Made by a program: the position numbers and the translations under genes. The notes under the pieces were generated by a model, which searched no databases, was not told where the DNA came from, and saw only the letters and a list, made by a program, of their open reading frames with translations. Shown in pieces: positions 9,676-18,497 of a stretch of DNA of 64,000 nucleotides. The stretch comes from Candidatus Heimdallarchaeota archaeon. Its GTDB lineage: Archaea; Asgardarchaeota; Heimdallarchaeia; JABLTI01. The number at the start of each line of letters is the position of its first letter. Positions within the stretch are counted from its first letter, which is position 1. The stretch lies in the NCBI GenBank assembly GCA_018238155.1, contig JABCTZ010000025.1:50780-114779 (forward strand), read 5' to 3'.

Positions 9676-10158
9676 TTAATTTTCAGTGATGATAACAATA
9701 TAGAATATTTCATTGTCAACTGTTATTGGACTGGCAATTATCTGTAAATCTAAAGCAACAAGTTTACCATCCATATTTATAGTTATCTTTGCATTACTCT
9801 CTTGTTTGCGTCCCGTTTTTTGTGTTTTCAATAATACTAGAACAGCACCACAATGTTTACATTCTTTCCCTGTTCCACAACCATTTGCATTATCTAAAGA
9901 GTTAACGCAAGTTAGAAGTTCTCCAGGTCTTTGCCCCAAACTGTCTTCGAATTTATTCACACAAATTGCTGTGATAAACGCTTCATTAGCAAAAATGACT
10001 TGTCTTTGTTTGTTTAATATAGCAATCATATTTGGTAAAAGTTGTAAAATTGGTAATAAGTTTCGTAAGCCTAAAATCTTTATCGTTTGTAGATATACTT
10101 CTCCATCTGATAACCTATCAGCAGGAGCAAAATCTGTTTTGGTATTTTTTGAGACCAT
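9676..10158 (-). CDS. Stand-alone PAS protein with four-cysteine motif
   Basis: A 160-residue paralogue of the sensor part of the kinase at 6802-7950. Both share the opening SP/AP..RLS tail, a PAS core (NMIAILNKQRQVIFAN) and the same cysteine set (LLTCVNS...NGCGTGKECKHCG). It ends after the last PAS strand, with no kinase, so it is a ligand-binding or partner subunit rather than an enzyme. It could heterodimerise with the kinase through the PAS domain (inference). The gene is monocistronic, with about 270 bases of non-coding sequence upstream. Confidence 0.75.
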   Translation of the reverse strand: MVSKNTKTDFAPADRLSDGEVYLQTIKILGLRNLLPILQLLPNMIAILNKQRQVIFANEAFITAICVNKFEDSLGQRPGELLTCVNSLDNANGCGTGKECKHCGAVLVLLKTQKTGRKQESNAKITINMDGKLVALDLQIIASPITVDNEIFYIVIITEN

Positions 10159-10366
10159 TTTTACTAATTCCTAATTGCTTTAAGTGATTGAATATATTAC
10201 AATTTTACTATATTAAAATTCATTGATTAATAATTTATAGTACTCGACAAATTATCTATAAAAAGGAAAAAAAAATGGAAAAAAAGGCCTTTTCTCAAAA
10301 ACATTGTCTAGAACTTTAGCGTAAAATAATTTCACCAAAAATTTTTATAAAAAAAAATGAGATTGA

Positions 10367-10382
10367 GAGAGGAATTCCTCTC
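10367..10382 (-). terminator. Terminator of antiporter operon
   Basis: GAGAGGAATTCCTCTC is a perfect 16-base palindrome. On the minus strand it is followed, ten bases on, by a run of nine T. It lies 46 bases beyond the antiporter stop codon. The rest of 10159-10366 shows no gene. Confidence 0.65.
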
Positions 10383-10428
10383 ACTAGATTTTATAGTTTA
10401 ACATAATTAGCTATTCTGAAATAGCTGA

Positions 10429-11796
10429 CTAGCCAACCTTTGGTGATTCTTTACCATTTTTTTCAATATTTGATGATTCTTTTGTACCATTTTCTACTTC
10501 TGATAATTCATCCAAATCATATTCCACTACAGGTAAAACAAGTGCTTTCGGTGACCGGAATGCAAAACGAAGAGCAAATGGTGTCATCACAATTGTTACA
10601 AATACTAATAATACTGCCATCGAAAAGATGCTTTGATCAAAAATTCCTTGAAGTAATCCGATCTCCGCAATTATAAGAACTATTTCTGCACGTGGTAACA
10701 TACCTACAGCAATTTTTGCTGAATCTCTTGGTTTCATTTTGACAATTGATGCCCCTGTAAACGTACCTAAACCTTTTGCTATGATTGTAATAGGAATAGC
10801 AAGGAGGAGAATTGGCGAAAATGCAGAGAAATCAAACAAGAATGTGGCACCTACACCGAAGAAAAACAATGGTAAGAATACCCCTTCACCCATTTTGATG
10901 AATGTTTCCTTTATTTCACCTACTAGTACTCTATTTTTCTGTAAGGAAAGTCCAAATAAAAAGGCGATAATTACTCCAGAAATGCCTAAAAATTCTGCAA
11001 GAAAAACTAACAGAACCAGTAACCCAAAAATTATTCCTAATGATAAAAACTTAGTTGAGGAATTTGAGAAAATCCTAAATCTGTTCTCCAAGAATTTCAA
11101 AAGTTTAGGTATCAAAACAACTACAATAACAATCAATAAAAACATAATAACGAGGTCAATTAATAATGTGAAATACCATGCCAAAGTTACAGTAGTTTCT
11201 GGTCCAAGGAATAAATTAAGATACCAAACTTCACTTCCTGCTTTAGGGAATAGAACACTAGCAAAGATTAAGACAAGAAATAAAACAATAAAATCATCGA
11301 AAATCGCAGAAGATAGCAAAATTTCTCCTTCAGTTGTATTCAATTTACCAACGTCACTTAACGTTCTAACGGTGACACCAATACTTGTTGCGGTTAGCAT
11401 TGTACCGAAGAATATTGCTACTGGGAGGCTCTGATCAAATATTAGGAATGCTGCAAGAAAGCCACCTATTAATGATATAAATACACCAACAAGAGAGATT
11501 ACCAGGCTCTTTTTCCCAGTTTTTCTAAGACTCTTAGTATTGATCTCTAAACCGATAATAAACAGTAAAATAATGATTCCAAGTTGAGAAAATTGTTTCA
11601 AAACTTCATTATCTACAAATAAAGTTGGATTTATACCAACCATTCCTAGCAATGGTCCACCGAATATCATTCCTGCTAGTAATTCTCCAAGGATAGATGA
11701 AAGCTTAATTCTTTCAAAAATTTCACCAAGGATTCTTGCAGAGAGCAATGCAACACCTAAATACATAAGAATATTTATTGTATCAGTTGCTACCAT
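10429..11796 (-). CDS. CPA2-family cation:proton antiporter
   Basis: A 455-residue membrane protein with about 12 hydrophobic segments, typical of the KefB/NapA-type monovalent cation:proton antiporters. Diagnostic pieces are LGELLAGMIFGGP, FIIGLEINTKSLRK, the unwound region TSIGVTVRTLSDVGKL, and the paired aspartates in SAIFDDFIVLF that bind the ion. The C-terminus is a short hydrophilic Glu/Lys tail with no TrkA or RCK domain. Its ATG overlaps the stop of the CBS gene upstream by one base (TAATG), so the two are translationally coupled and the CBS protein probably gates or regulates the antiporter. K+ versus Na+ cannot be told. Confidence 0.9.
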   Translation of the reverse strand: MVATDTINILMYLGVALLSARILGEIFERIKLSSILGELLAGMIFGGPLLGMVGINPTLFVDNEVLKQFSQLGIIILLFIIGLEINTKSLRKTGKKSLVISLVGVFISLIGGFLAAFLIFDQSLPVAIFFGTMLTATSIGVTVRTLSDVGKLNTTEGEILLSSAIFDDFIVLFLVLIFASVLFPKAGSEVWYLNLFLGPETTVTLAWYFTLLIDLVIMFLLIVIVVVLIPKLLKFLENRFRIFSNSSTKFLSLGIIFGLLVLLVFLAEFLGISGVIIAFLFGLSLQKNRVLVGEIKETFIKMGEGVFLPLFFFGVGATFLFDFSAFSPILLLAIPITIIAKGLGTFTGASIVKMKPRDSAKIAVGMLPRAEIVLIIAEIGLLQGIFDQSIFSMAVLLVFVTIVMTPFALRFAFRSPKALVLPVVEYDLDELSEVENGTKESSNIEKNGKESPKVG

Positions 11797-13757
11797 TAAG
11801 TTCCCTCTCTTTTGTTATTTTCCTCTTTTATTTCAGCAGCAGCTTCTTCAGCAGCTTCTTCAGCAGCTTCTTCAGCAGCTTCTTCAGCAGCTTCTTCAGC
11901 TGCTCTTTCTTTAGCATCAGCAGCTTCTTCAGCAGCTTCTTCAGCTGCTCTTTCTTTAGCATCAGCAGCTTCTTCTGCAGCTTCTTCAGCTGCTCTTTCT
12001 TTTTCAGCAGCTTTTGCAGCTGCTCTTTCTTTAGCAGCAGCTTCTTTTGTGATGGCATCTTTTGCAGCAGCTTCAGCAGCTTTTTCAGCTGCTCTTTCTT
12101 TTACAGCAGCTTCTTTTGCAGCAGCTTCAGCAGCTTTTTCAGCTATAATAGCTTCTGCTTCTTTTGCATCTGCATTTTCTTTTGCAGTTTTTTCCTTTGT
12201 ATGTTTTGCAGTAGCTTTTGCAGCTGCTCTTTCTTTGGTAGCAGCTTCTTTTGCAGCTTTTGCAGCTGCTCTTTCTTTAGTAGCAGCTTCTTTTGCAGCT
12301 TTTACAGCAGCAGCTTTTTCTTTTGCAGCAGCTTCAGCAGCTTTTACAACAGCTTTTTCTTTAGTAGTAGCTTCTCTTGCAGCTTCTTCAGTAGCTTTTA
12401 CAGCTGCTTTTTCTTTTGCAGCAGCTTCTTTGGCAGCTTCTTCGGCAGCATTTACAGCTGCTTTTTCTTTTACAGCTGCTTCTTCGGCAGCTGCTTTTTC
12501 TTTTATAACAGCAGCTTCTGCGATAGCTTCTTTTTCAGCAGCTTCTTTTGCAGCAGCTGCTTCTATTGCTGCTTTATCTTTTGCAGCAGCTGCTTCTATT
12601 GCTGCTTTTGCAGCAGCTTTTTCTTTTGCAATAGCTGCTTCTACAATAGCTTCTTTGGCAGCTGCTACAGCAGCTTTTTCAGCTTCTTTTGCAGCAACTT
12701 CAGCAGCTTTTTTAGCTTTAATAGCTTCCGCAGCTTTTGTATCTGCATTTTGTTTTGCAATAGCTTCTTTTGCAGCAGCTGCTTCTATTGCTGCTTTATC
12801 TTTGGCAGCAGATGCTTCTTCAGCAGCTCTTTCTTTGGCAGCAGATGCCTCTTCAGCAGCTCTTTCTTTGGCAGCAGCTTTTTCTTTTGCAATAGCTACC
12901 TCTTCAGCTGCTTTTGCAATAGCTCTTTCTTTTGCAATAGCTGCTTCTGCAGCTGCTTTTTCTTTAGCAGTAGCTTCTTTAGCCGCAGCTTCTTCTGCAG
13001 CTTTTGTAGCAGCTCTTTCTTTAGTAGCCGCTTCTTTTGCGGCTTCTTCTGCGGCTTTTACAGCTGCTTTTTCTTTTGCAGCAGCTTCTTTTGCAGCTTC
13101 TTCCGCAGCTTTTACAGCTGCTTTTTCTTTTGCAACAACTTCCGCAGCTTCTTCTGCAGCTCTTTCTTTAGTAGCCGCTTCTTTTGCAGCTTCTTCTGCG
13201 GCTCTTTCTTTTACAGCCGCTTCTTTTGCAGCTTCTTCGGCAGCTTTTACAGCCGCTTTTTCTGCGGCTTCTTCGGCAGCTTCATTTTCTATAATTGTCT
13301 TACGGACTATACTTCTAATCCCAGTAAAAACATCACTTAAGTAAATTAAACCAGAAATTTGCTCTTTTCGATCTTGGGCTCTTGGAAGAACTGATGATTT
13401 GAATTTTGACATATTTTCTGCTATTGTTTCAAGTGAGTCATCATCATAAATAACTGGTAAATTTTCATTGATTAAATCTTCTGCAGTAAAATTTGCTGTA
13501 ACTGGATTCTGGAAAACTTCACTGCCTGATGTATGACGTTTTTGAAAAAGAAATAATAGATCACGTAAAGTAACAATTCCAATATATTCTTTCTTTTCGT
13601 TTATAACAGGAATAATTGGTAAATCTGAAGTACTAATTTTGTTAAAAATTTCAACTAATGGAGTCTCCTCTTTAATAGGAGTAATTTTTCGTTTCCTGAA
13701 ATCGGTTGCTTTTAGAGATTTTGCTTTTTCAAAGAAAAGTTGTAAATTAAATTTCAT
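11796..13757 (-). CDS. CBS-pair protein with long Ala/Glu/Lys-rich helical tail
   Basis: A 653-residue cytoplasmic protein. Residues about 15-150 form a pair of CBS domains (DLPIIPVINEKKEYIGIVTL; ISGLIYLSDVF), which sense adenosine ligands. From about residue 160 to the end the sequence is almost only A, E, K, V and T (units such as AAEEAAKEAA and AKEKAAAKA), predicted as one very long single helix or coiled coil, like the linker of bacterial TolA. It ends with an acidic AAEEAAEE tail. The stop codon overlaps the antiporter start (TAATG). Membrane attachment is not visible, so the helix may be a spacer or an oligomerisation rod linking the CBS sensor to the antiporter (inference). Confidence 0.82.
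   Translation of the reverse strand: MKFNLQLFFEKAKSLKATDFRKRKITPIKEETPLVEIFNKISTSDLPIIPVINEKKEYIGIVTLRDLLFLFQKRHTSGSEVFQNPVTANFTAEDLINENLPVIYDDDSLETIAENMSKFKSSVLPRAQDRKEQISGLIYLSDVFTGIRSIVRKTIIENEAAEEAAEKAAVKAAEEAAKEAAVKERAAEEAAKEAATKERAAEEAAEVVAKEKAAVKAAEEAAKEAAAKEKAAVKAAEEAAKEAATKERAATKAAEEAAAKEATAKEKAAAEAAIAKERAIAKAAEEVAIAKEKAAAKERAAEEASAAKERAAEEASAAKDKAAIEAAAAKEAIAKQNADTKAAEAIKAKKAAEVAAKEAEKAAVAAAKEAIVEAAIAKEKAAAKAAIEAAAAKDKAAIEAAAAKEAAEKEAIAEAAVIKEKAAAEEAAVKEKAAVNAAEEAAKEAAAKEKAAVKATEEAAREATTKEKAVVKAAEAAAKEKAAAVKAAKEAATKERAAAKAAKEAATKERAAAKATAKHTKEKTAKENADAKEAEAIIAEKAAEAAAKEAAVKERAAEKAAEAAAKDAITKEAAAKERAAAKAAEKERAAEEAAEEAADAKERAAEEAAEEAADAKERAAEEAAEEAAEEAAEEAAEEAAAEIKEENNKREGT
11828..13290. 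repeat. Low-complexity GCT/GCA/GAA codon-repeat tract
   Basis: About 1.46 kb built from variants of a short alanine/glutamate/lysine codon pattern (plus-strand reading gcagcttcttcagc). The last part (about 11830-11910) has near-perfect 15-base repeats. It codes the helical tail of the CBS protein; the long open frames on the other strand are by-products of this composition. Confidence 0.85.
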
Positions 13758-13895
13758 CTTGCGTCATGCCTCGTGAGATTTTAATATAAAGTTTCTGTTA
13801 GCATATCATAAACAAACTATTTAACTTTTTAATTGAAAATATAAATAGTTAACTATTTGTAATATTAGCTTGTAAAAGTGTAATTCTAAAGCAAA

Positions 13896-14855
13896 TTATT
13901 TTGGAAACATTACCATATTTTTCTTAATCCTTCTCAATCCTTCATTTATCATTCCAGGTCTATTATGACTTGTTCCCCATACAAAATAGGGTGCACAAGT
14001 TCGACAATAAAAAAACTTCATTCGTTCTAAAAGTGACTTATCTTTTGAAAATTCGTAATTGTCAAGAATAGCGTTCATGACTATTGAGCCTTCATCAAAA
14101 AATAACAAATCAATTGCTGGATCACCTATTTTGCATTCTTCAAAATCGATAACACCAGTTAATTTAAACGATGCAGGATCAATGAGAATATTAGAGGTAT
14201 CAAAATCAGAATGGACAATTCTTGGGGAGAAAGAAAAATTAGCTGAATTATTGATGTAGGAGTTAAAAATTTCTGTTAACCAAATTTTTTCATCATCACT
14301 TAGATAAACAAAAGCAACTTTTCTAATAGACTCAAATCTAGTATGCCATCGTAATTTAAAAGCTTTAATAAAATCACTTTTAGTTGGTCGTCCTTTTTGG
14401 TGTTCAAAATTTCTTTCATAATCATCTAACAATTCTTTTGAGTGAAGCAATGAAAGAAATCGCCCAATTTCTCCACCAACACGTTCCTTTTGAGTGTCTG
14501 TTAATTGCTGAATTATATAACTAAGTGATTTTCCAGGTATTTTATTATGGATAGAAAAGGGAAGCTCTTGTTTATCATGTAAGTAAAGAAACTTGGGAAC
14601 TGAGAAAGGAAACTTCTTTTGGAAAAAGTCAAGTAGTTCAGATTCTCTTTGGAGTATTTCATATCCTTTAATGTTCCGAAATTCTTTGTCAGCAACGCGA
14701 AGGATATATTTGTTATCTATTTCAAAAACATTGTAAGTTCCATGATAGAAGAAATGAAGGGATTCAGCAAGTAATTTTGGTAAGAATTTTCTAACATAAG
14801 GTAAAATTTCTTCTGGTGAAATATCTGCTGGATTCTTTTCTTCAAAAAACGACAT
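13896..14855 (-). CDS. Aminoglycoside-phosphotransferase-fold kinase (APH family)
   Basis: About 319 residues. The catalytic loop is IVHSDFDTSNILID (H-x-D-x4-N) and the metal-binding motif is GVIDFEECKIGDPAIDL, as in APH/choline-kinase-like phosphotransferases. The N-terminal lobe has YHGTYNVFEI and YILRVA with the ATP-binding lysine replaced by arginine in this alignment. Family members phosphorylate aminoglycosides, choline, homoserine, sugars or small metabolites, and resistance cannot be assumed. A TATA-like stretch (14871-14882) lies about 22 bases before ATG 14855, favouring this start over the ATG nine bases upstream. The gene is monocistronic. Confidence 0.8.
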   Translation of the reverse strand: MSFFEEKNPADISPEEILPYVRKFLPKLLAESLHFFYHGTYNVFEIDNKYILRVADKEFRNIKGYEILQRESELLDFFQKKFPFSVPKFLYLHDKQELPFSIHNKIPGKSLSYIIQQLTDTQKERVGGEIGRFLSLLHSKELLDDYERNFEHQKGRPTKSDFIKAFKLRWHTRFESIRKVAFVYLSDDEKIWLTEIFNSYINNSANFSFSPRIVHSDFDTSNILIDPASFKLTGVIDFEECKIGDPAIDLLFFDEGSIVMNAILDNYEFSKDKSLLERMKFFYCRTCAPYFVWGTSHNRPGMINEGLRRIKKNMVMFPK

Positions 14856-14964
14856 AATAAACATTATAACCTATATATTTTAATGCTTTTTTGGAATTAT
14901 GTATAAAGAAAATATCAGAAAAAAATCACACATAGTAACTAGAAGAACCTAGAAGGTCATTAAA

Positions 14965-15839
14965 TTGGATGTTGAAATTCTTAATCTTTACAGCAATGAA
15001 CCAATGCCTGACACCAAGTTAATTGGTGATCATGGACAAAATTTTCTAATAAAAACTGATACTGAAAACATACTTTTAGACGTAGGTACTTCAGGTATTA
15101 AGCTCCTTCATAACATGAATTTATTGAATGTTGACCTAATGATATTTCCTTACTCATTCTTTCCCATGGACATTATGATCATTGTGGAGGATTACCTGCA
15201 CTAATAGATGCACGAACAGCTGAAAAACCTTTGACGATTTTAGCTCATCCAAATATTCTTGCTTTGAGACGACTCAAAATAGGTTTTATTTATAAAAATT
15301 CAAAATATCCTCAATTATCGAAAGAACAACAAAGTAAAATGAAATATGATTTTGATACTAAACCACGAAAAGTAAATGATTTTTTGAGAACATCAGGTGA
15401 AATAATTAACAGACCTTATCGTCAAGGAATCGAACCTTTAATGCAAAGCAAAATTGATGGTGTTTTTTCAACTGATTTAGTTCCTGATGACATAAGTGTT
15501 TATATCGAAACTAAAGATGGACAAGTTATTATTACTGGTTGTGCACATGCCGGAATATTGAATATTTGTAAAAATGCCAAAGAATCATCAAGCAAGCCAA
15601 TAAAAGCTATTATCGGAGGAACGCATATGGTTCGATATCAAATAGGTGAAGTTTTAGCTACAGCAGAAAAATTAACGAAAGAATTTGACAACCCTGATTT
15701 GCATTTGAATCATTGTACTGACAAACTTCCAATTAGACTACTCAAAACTACCAAAACAATTGATGTCTTAAGAAAAAAATATGGAAAAGATAAAATAAAA
15801 AATTGCTATGTTGGGTCGAAGATAACGTTTATGATTTAA
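14965..15839 (+). pseudogene. MBL-fold hydrolase (COG1237-like), frameshifted
   Basis: Two adjoining frames together give one metallo-beta-lactamase-fold protein of about 290 residues. The first (TTG 14965 to about 15160) reads LIGDHGQNFLIKTDTENILLDVG. The frame then moves back by one base near 15140-15165 and continues with the metal motif SHGHYDHCGGLPALIDA and on to TGCAHAGIL, IIGGTHMV and LNHCTD. These match the COG1237 family, annotated as 7,8-dihydropterin-6-methyl-4-(ribofuranosyl)aminobenzene-phosphate synthase-like hydrolases. All metal ligands are intact, so a single missing base is the only damage seen. It may be a recent pseudogene or a sequence error. Confidence 0.72.
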
Positions 15840-15977
15840 GTCAATTTTTGCAATTTAACCTCCAATTTTATTCTATTTATACAACAGAACTAGAAAGGGA
15901 AGAATTTATATTAACTCTAAAAGGATTAACCTTGTTAATTGTATAAATACGATATTACTTATTAGTTGGATGCAAAA

Positions 15978-16607
15978 ATGAGCAGTAAATATACTGAAGT
16001 ATTTCGCATTAATCTTGCTGAATATTTCATTATTGATGAAAATGGAATTAATAAAAAAATACTACCTCAACCCAGTATTTTATTCGATAGCTCTGCAATA
16101 GTAATTGTTTCAAAACTTGATAGAAAGGTCTATGATTTTACAGGACCAAATGCTTCAGAAATAAAACAAGAAGCAGCAACTAAACTGGCTTCGAATTTAG
16201 GTTCAAAATTTAATTTTGAGGTTGAAATAATATTCTTTCCTGCAGAAAAAATCCCTTCTGATCACATTCAATTCATTGAATACTTCTGTGATGAATATTA
16301 TCTCCCAAAAATAGATACTACTAAAGCATTGCATTACAATTGCTATTTTTGTGCTAATCGGTTGGACAGAAATAGTGAAACATGCTCCTCTTGTGGAAAA
16401 GAGGTTATCTATTGTTGTGTATGCAATCTACCAGTATCATTCAAAGAAAAACTAGGTAAGTGTAGTTTGTGTGGTGAATCCGCACATCTAGTTCATTTCC
16501 AAGAATGGCTCAAAGTATTAGGTATGTGTCCTAAGTGTGATAAAAAACTTTCTCCGGAAGGAGTAATTCCAATAACAGATGAAAACAAAGATTCTTTTTT
16601 CAAGTAG
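15978..16607 (+). CDS. Zinc-ribbon plus RING-like protein
   Basis: A 209-residue protein. The N-terminal 120 residues form an alpha/beta domain that I do not recognise. The C-terminal 90 are cysteine-rich. First comes a zinc ribbon (YNCYFCANRL...ETCSSCGK), then a cross-brace-like set: CCVC, eleven residues, CSLC, x4, H-x2-H, FQEWLKVLGM, CPKC. The second half (H-x2-H-F-x2-W-L...C-P-x-C) closely follows the RING-H2 pattern with one Cys/His swap, so a ubiquitin-ligase-like or other protein-binding role is possible (inference). TATA at 15941-15950 favours ATG 15978 as a leaderless start over TTG 15966. No ubiquitin or E2 gene is nearby. Confidence 0.7.
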   Translation: MSSKYTEVFRINLAEYFIIDENGINKKILPQPSILFDSSAIVIVSKLDRKVYDFTGPNASEIKQEAATKLASNLGSKFNFEVEIIFFPAEKIPSDHIQFIEYFCDEYYLPKIDTTKALHYNCYFCANRLDRNSETCSSCGKEVIYCCVCNLPVSFKEKLGKCSLCGESAHLVHFQEWLKVLGMCPKCDKKLSPEGVIPITDENKDSFFK

Positions 16608-16620
16608 AGGAATTAAAATA

Positions 16621-16892
16621 TCAAGTATTATAGGAATCCAGTCCTGTTAACAACTTGTGAGTTTGCTGTAATCTATCAACAATAGGGATTTCTTGAGGAC
16701 ATTTCGATTCACATTCTACTCAGGCTTCAGCATTTCTGCCTGGAAATTTTTCATGGTTTCCTATTGCTTTGTATTTTGCTTTCGCATCTTCCCAATTTCC
16801 AGCTCGCCCAACAGATATCATAAGTAAATCCATAATAACTTTGATATTGACTCCTTCAGGGCATGGTTCTCAATAACCGCACTGAGTACAAT
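16621..16892 (-). pseudogene. Aldo/keto reductase C-terminal ferredoxin domain, remnant
   Basis: Reading the minus strand from 16892 gives CTQCGY-stop-EPCPEGVNIKVIMDLL, then NWEDAKAKYKA, then NAEA-stop-VECESKCPQEIPIVDRL, ending at a proper stop at 16621. This is the 4Fe-4S tail found behind the barrel of one aldo/keto reductase class. Both internal stops are TGA at places where the family has cluster cysteines. The TIM-barrel part is absent: the remnant begins exactly at the stop codon of the 16893-18287 gene. It is therefore a gene tail left by deletion or replacement. Selenocysteine recoding is unlikely without the rest of the enzyme. Confidence 0.75.
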
Positions 16893-18287
16893 TTATTGCT
16901 GCGATTTCTTCTTCTTACGATTAATTATAGCAATTATGATTGCACTAAGTATTGTTGGATAGATGAAAATAGTACCTTCATTTGTTGGGAGCGGTGTGGT
17001 CGTTGTAGGAAGAGGTGGCAACACTATATCATCTATTGTTTGGGTATATATTCGTTCATAGGTACTCACATTTGCAGTAAACCCAATTTGTGCTTCTCCA
17101 AGTGTTGGGAAGAATTCTACTTGTAATTCATCACCTATAACACTTGATGAGTTAGCTATTATCTCGAATTTTCCGTAATCACTACTAGTCGAAGAATCAT
17201 ATTGGTGTCTCAATTCAATAATACCACTAGTATTATCTCCTTCAACCAGTAAGATATGACCAATACCAACAGCATAATAACCAGGAGTTGTACTTGTTGT
17301 GTGAATATTGCCACCTAAACCTAAGAGATCATCAGTTAAATTATAATCTGTATTAAATACATTCTTCCAATAGGTTTCAGGTGTTGTGAATTCTCTGTTT
17401 AGAAAAGTGTAAAGACCAAAGTCATGATGACCAGGCCATTCACCTTCTTCGATGTAACTATCATAAGGTCCTGATTTGTACACCCAATTTCCCCAAAATT
17501 CGTCGTCTTTATGAATGAACATATCATTAATCATATTTGCACGAGGATATTTTCCATTTAATTTCGCCCGTTCATAAAGGAAGTTGTATAACACATCCAC
17601 TTTTCCTTGTAATTTTGGAGTGAAAGCATTATACGGTGGTATTTCTATACCTCTATACCAGTACGCGAAATCTGCAATACTTTTATCATAAACCGTTTGC
17701 GTGAATCCAATTAATTCTCCTTTAGTTAGACTTAGATTTCCAGCAGTTCCTATCCTATCTACAACTGTTTTTAACATTTCAATATGGTCAAGTAAAAGCG
17801 AACATTCATTTCCAATGTCTAACATAAAGACACAGTCCATCACACATTCTACGCCATTTATCAAATCTATAGAACCATTACGTGCCAAAAACCCTTCCAA
17901 AGTACAATCTATTGGTGCTCGAATATCTACATGCAATCTGTATGGGTTAAGATCCATTCTAGGTAATCCTTCAATATGTCCGTGTCCAAAAAATGTTCCA
18001 AAAGGTCTTATTGGCCAAAAGCTCGATCCACTCTCAATTTGGTCAAGCATTGCTTCAAATTTAGTAAAATTGTCTAATTCAAATAAGATGTCAAGATCTA
18101 TTGGAAGTTCATCTATCAATGTCATTACATGTTCACTTTGAACCTCTAGTGTGCTCTCCTCTATTTGAGTAGCAAATACACTGATTGAATTACTGCTCAA
18201 GATAATAAAAAAAACAATAAAAATAACTAGTAATTTATTCAAGCTTTTATCATTCAAGTACAACCCGTCCTTAGATAAAATATACAA
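16893..18287 (-). CDS. Secreted, membrane-anchored protein with M23-like domain
   Basis: A 464-residue protein. The N-terminus has a membrane or signal segment (LLVIFIVFFIILSSNSISVFA). The C-terminus has a short TP-rich stretch, one membrane helix and a KKKK tail, as in anchored archaeal surface proteins. The region about 100-200 (GHGHIEG...HVDIRAPIDCTLEGFLA...LLLDHIEML...LTKGELIGF) resembles the LytM/M23 beta fold with its H...D and D-H pairs, but the full zinc triad is not certain. The rest is unrecognised and beta-rich. It could process or bind cell-surface material. It stands alone with no clear operon partner. Confidence 0.65.
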   Translation of the reverse strand: MYILSKDGLYLNDKSLNKLLVIFIVFFIILSSNSISVFATQIEESTLEVQSEHVMTLIDELPIDLDILFELDNFTKFEAMLDQIESGSSFWPIRPFGTFFGHGHIEGLPRMDLNPYRLHVDIRAPIDCTLEGFLARNGSIDLINGVECVMDCVFMLDIGNECSLLLDHIEMLKTVVDRIGTAGNLSLTKGELIGFTQTVYDKSIADFAYWYRGIEIPPYNAFTPKLQGKVDVLYNFLYERAKLNGKYPRANMINDMFIHKDDEFWGNWVYKSGPYDSYIEEGEWPGHHDFGLYTFLNREFTTPETYWKNVFNTDYNLTDDLLGLGGNIHTTSTTPGYYAVGIGHILLVEGDNTSGIIELRHQYDSSTSSDYGKFEIIANSSSVIGDELQVEFFPTLGEAQIGFTANVSTYERIYTQTIDDIVLPPLPTTTTPLPTNEGTIFIYPTILSAIIIAIINRKKKKSQQ

Positions 18288-18497
18288 AGTAACTTGTGTT
18301 TGTCAATTTATTAATATTTTTCATTTGAAAAAACAACAATTGGTTGAGGAAATAAGGAGTTTATTTCTTTGAAAAAATAGCTAATCGAATAAAATAAAAG
18401 TGAAACTGGAGAAATACATCTGTCAATTTTATTTAATATGATTTCAAGTGTAGCAATATAACAGATTGTTTTTCATACCAGTATTTTGTGAAATGAA

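Noticed and set aside
11778..13344. Two plus-strand open frames of more than 500 residues (Ser/Phe-rich and Ala/Ser-rich)
   Set aside because: They are antisense readings of the Ala/Glu/Lys codon repeats; no domain, signal or ribosome-binding site, and the CBS frame on the other strand is clearly coding.
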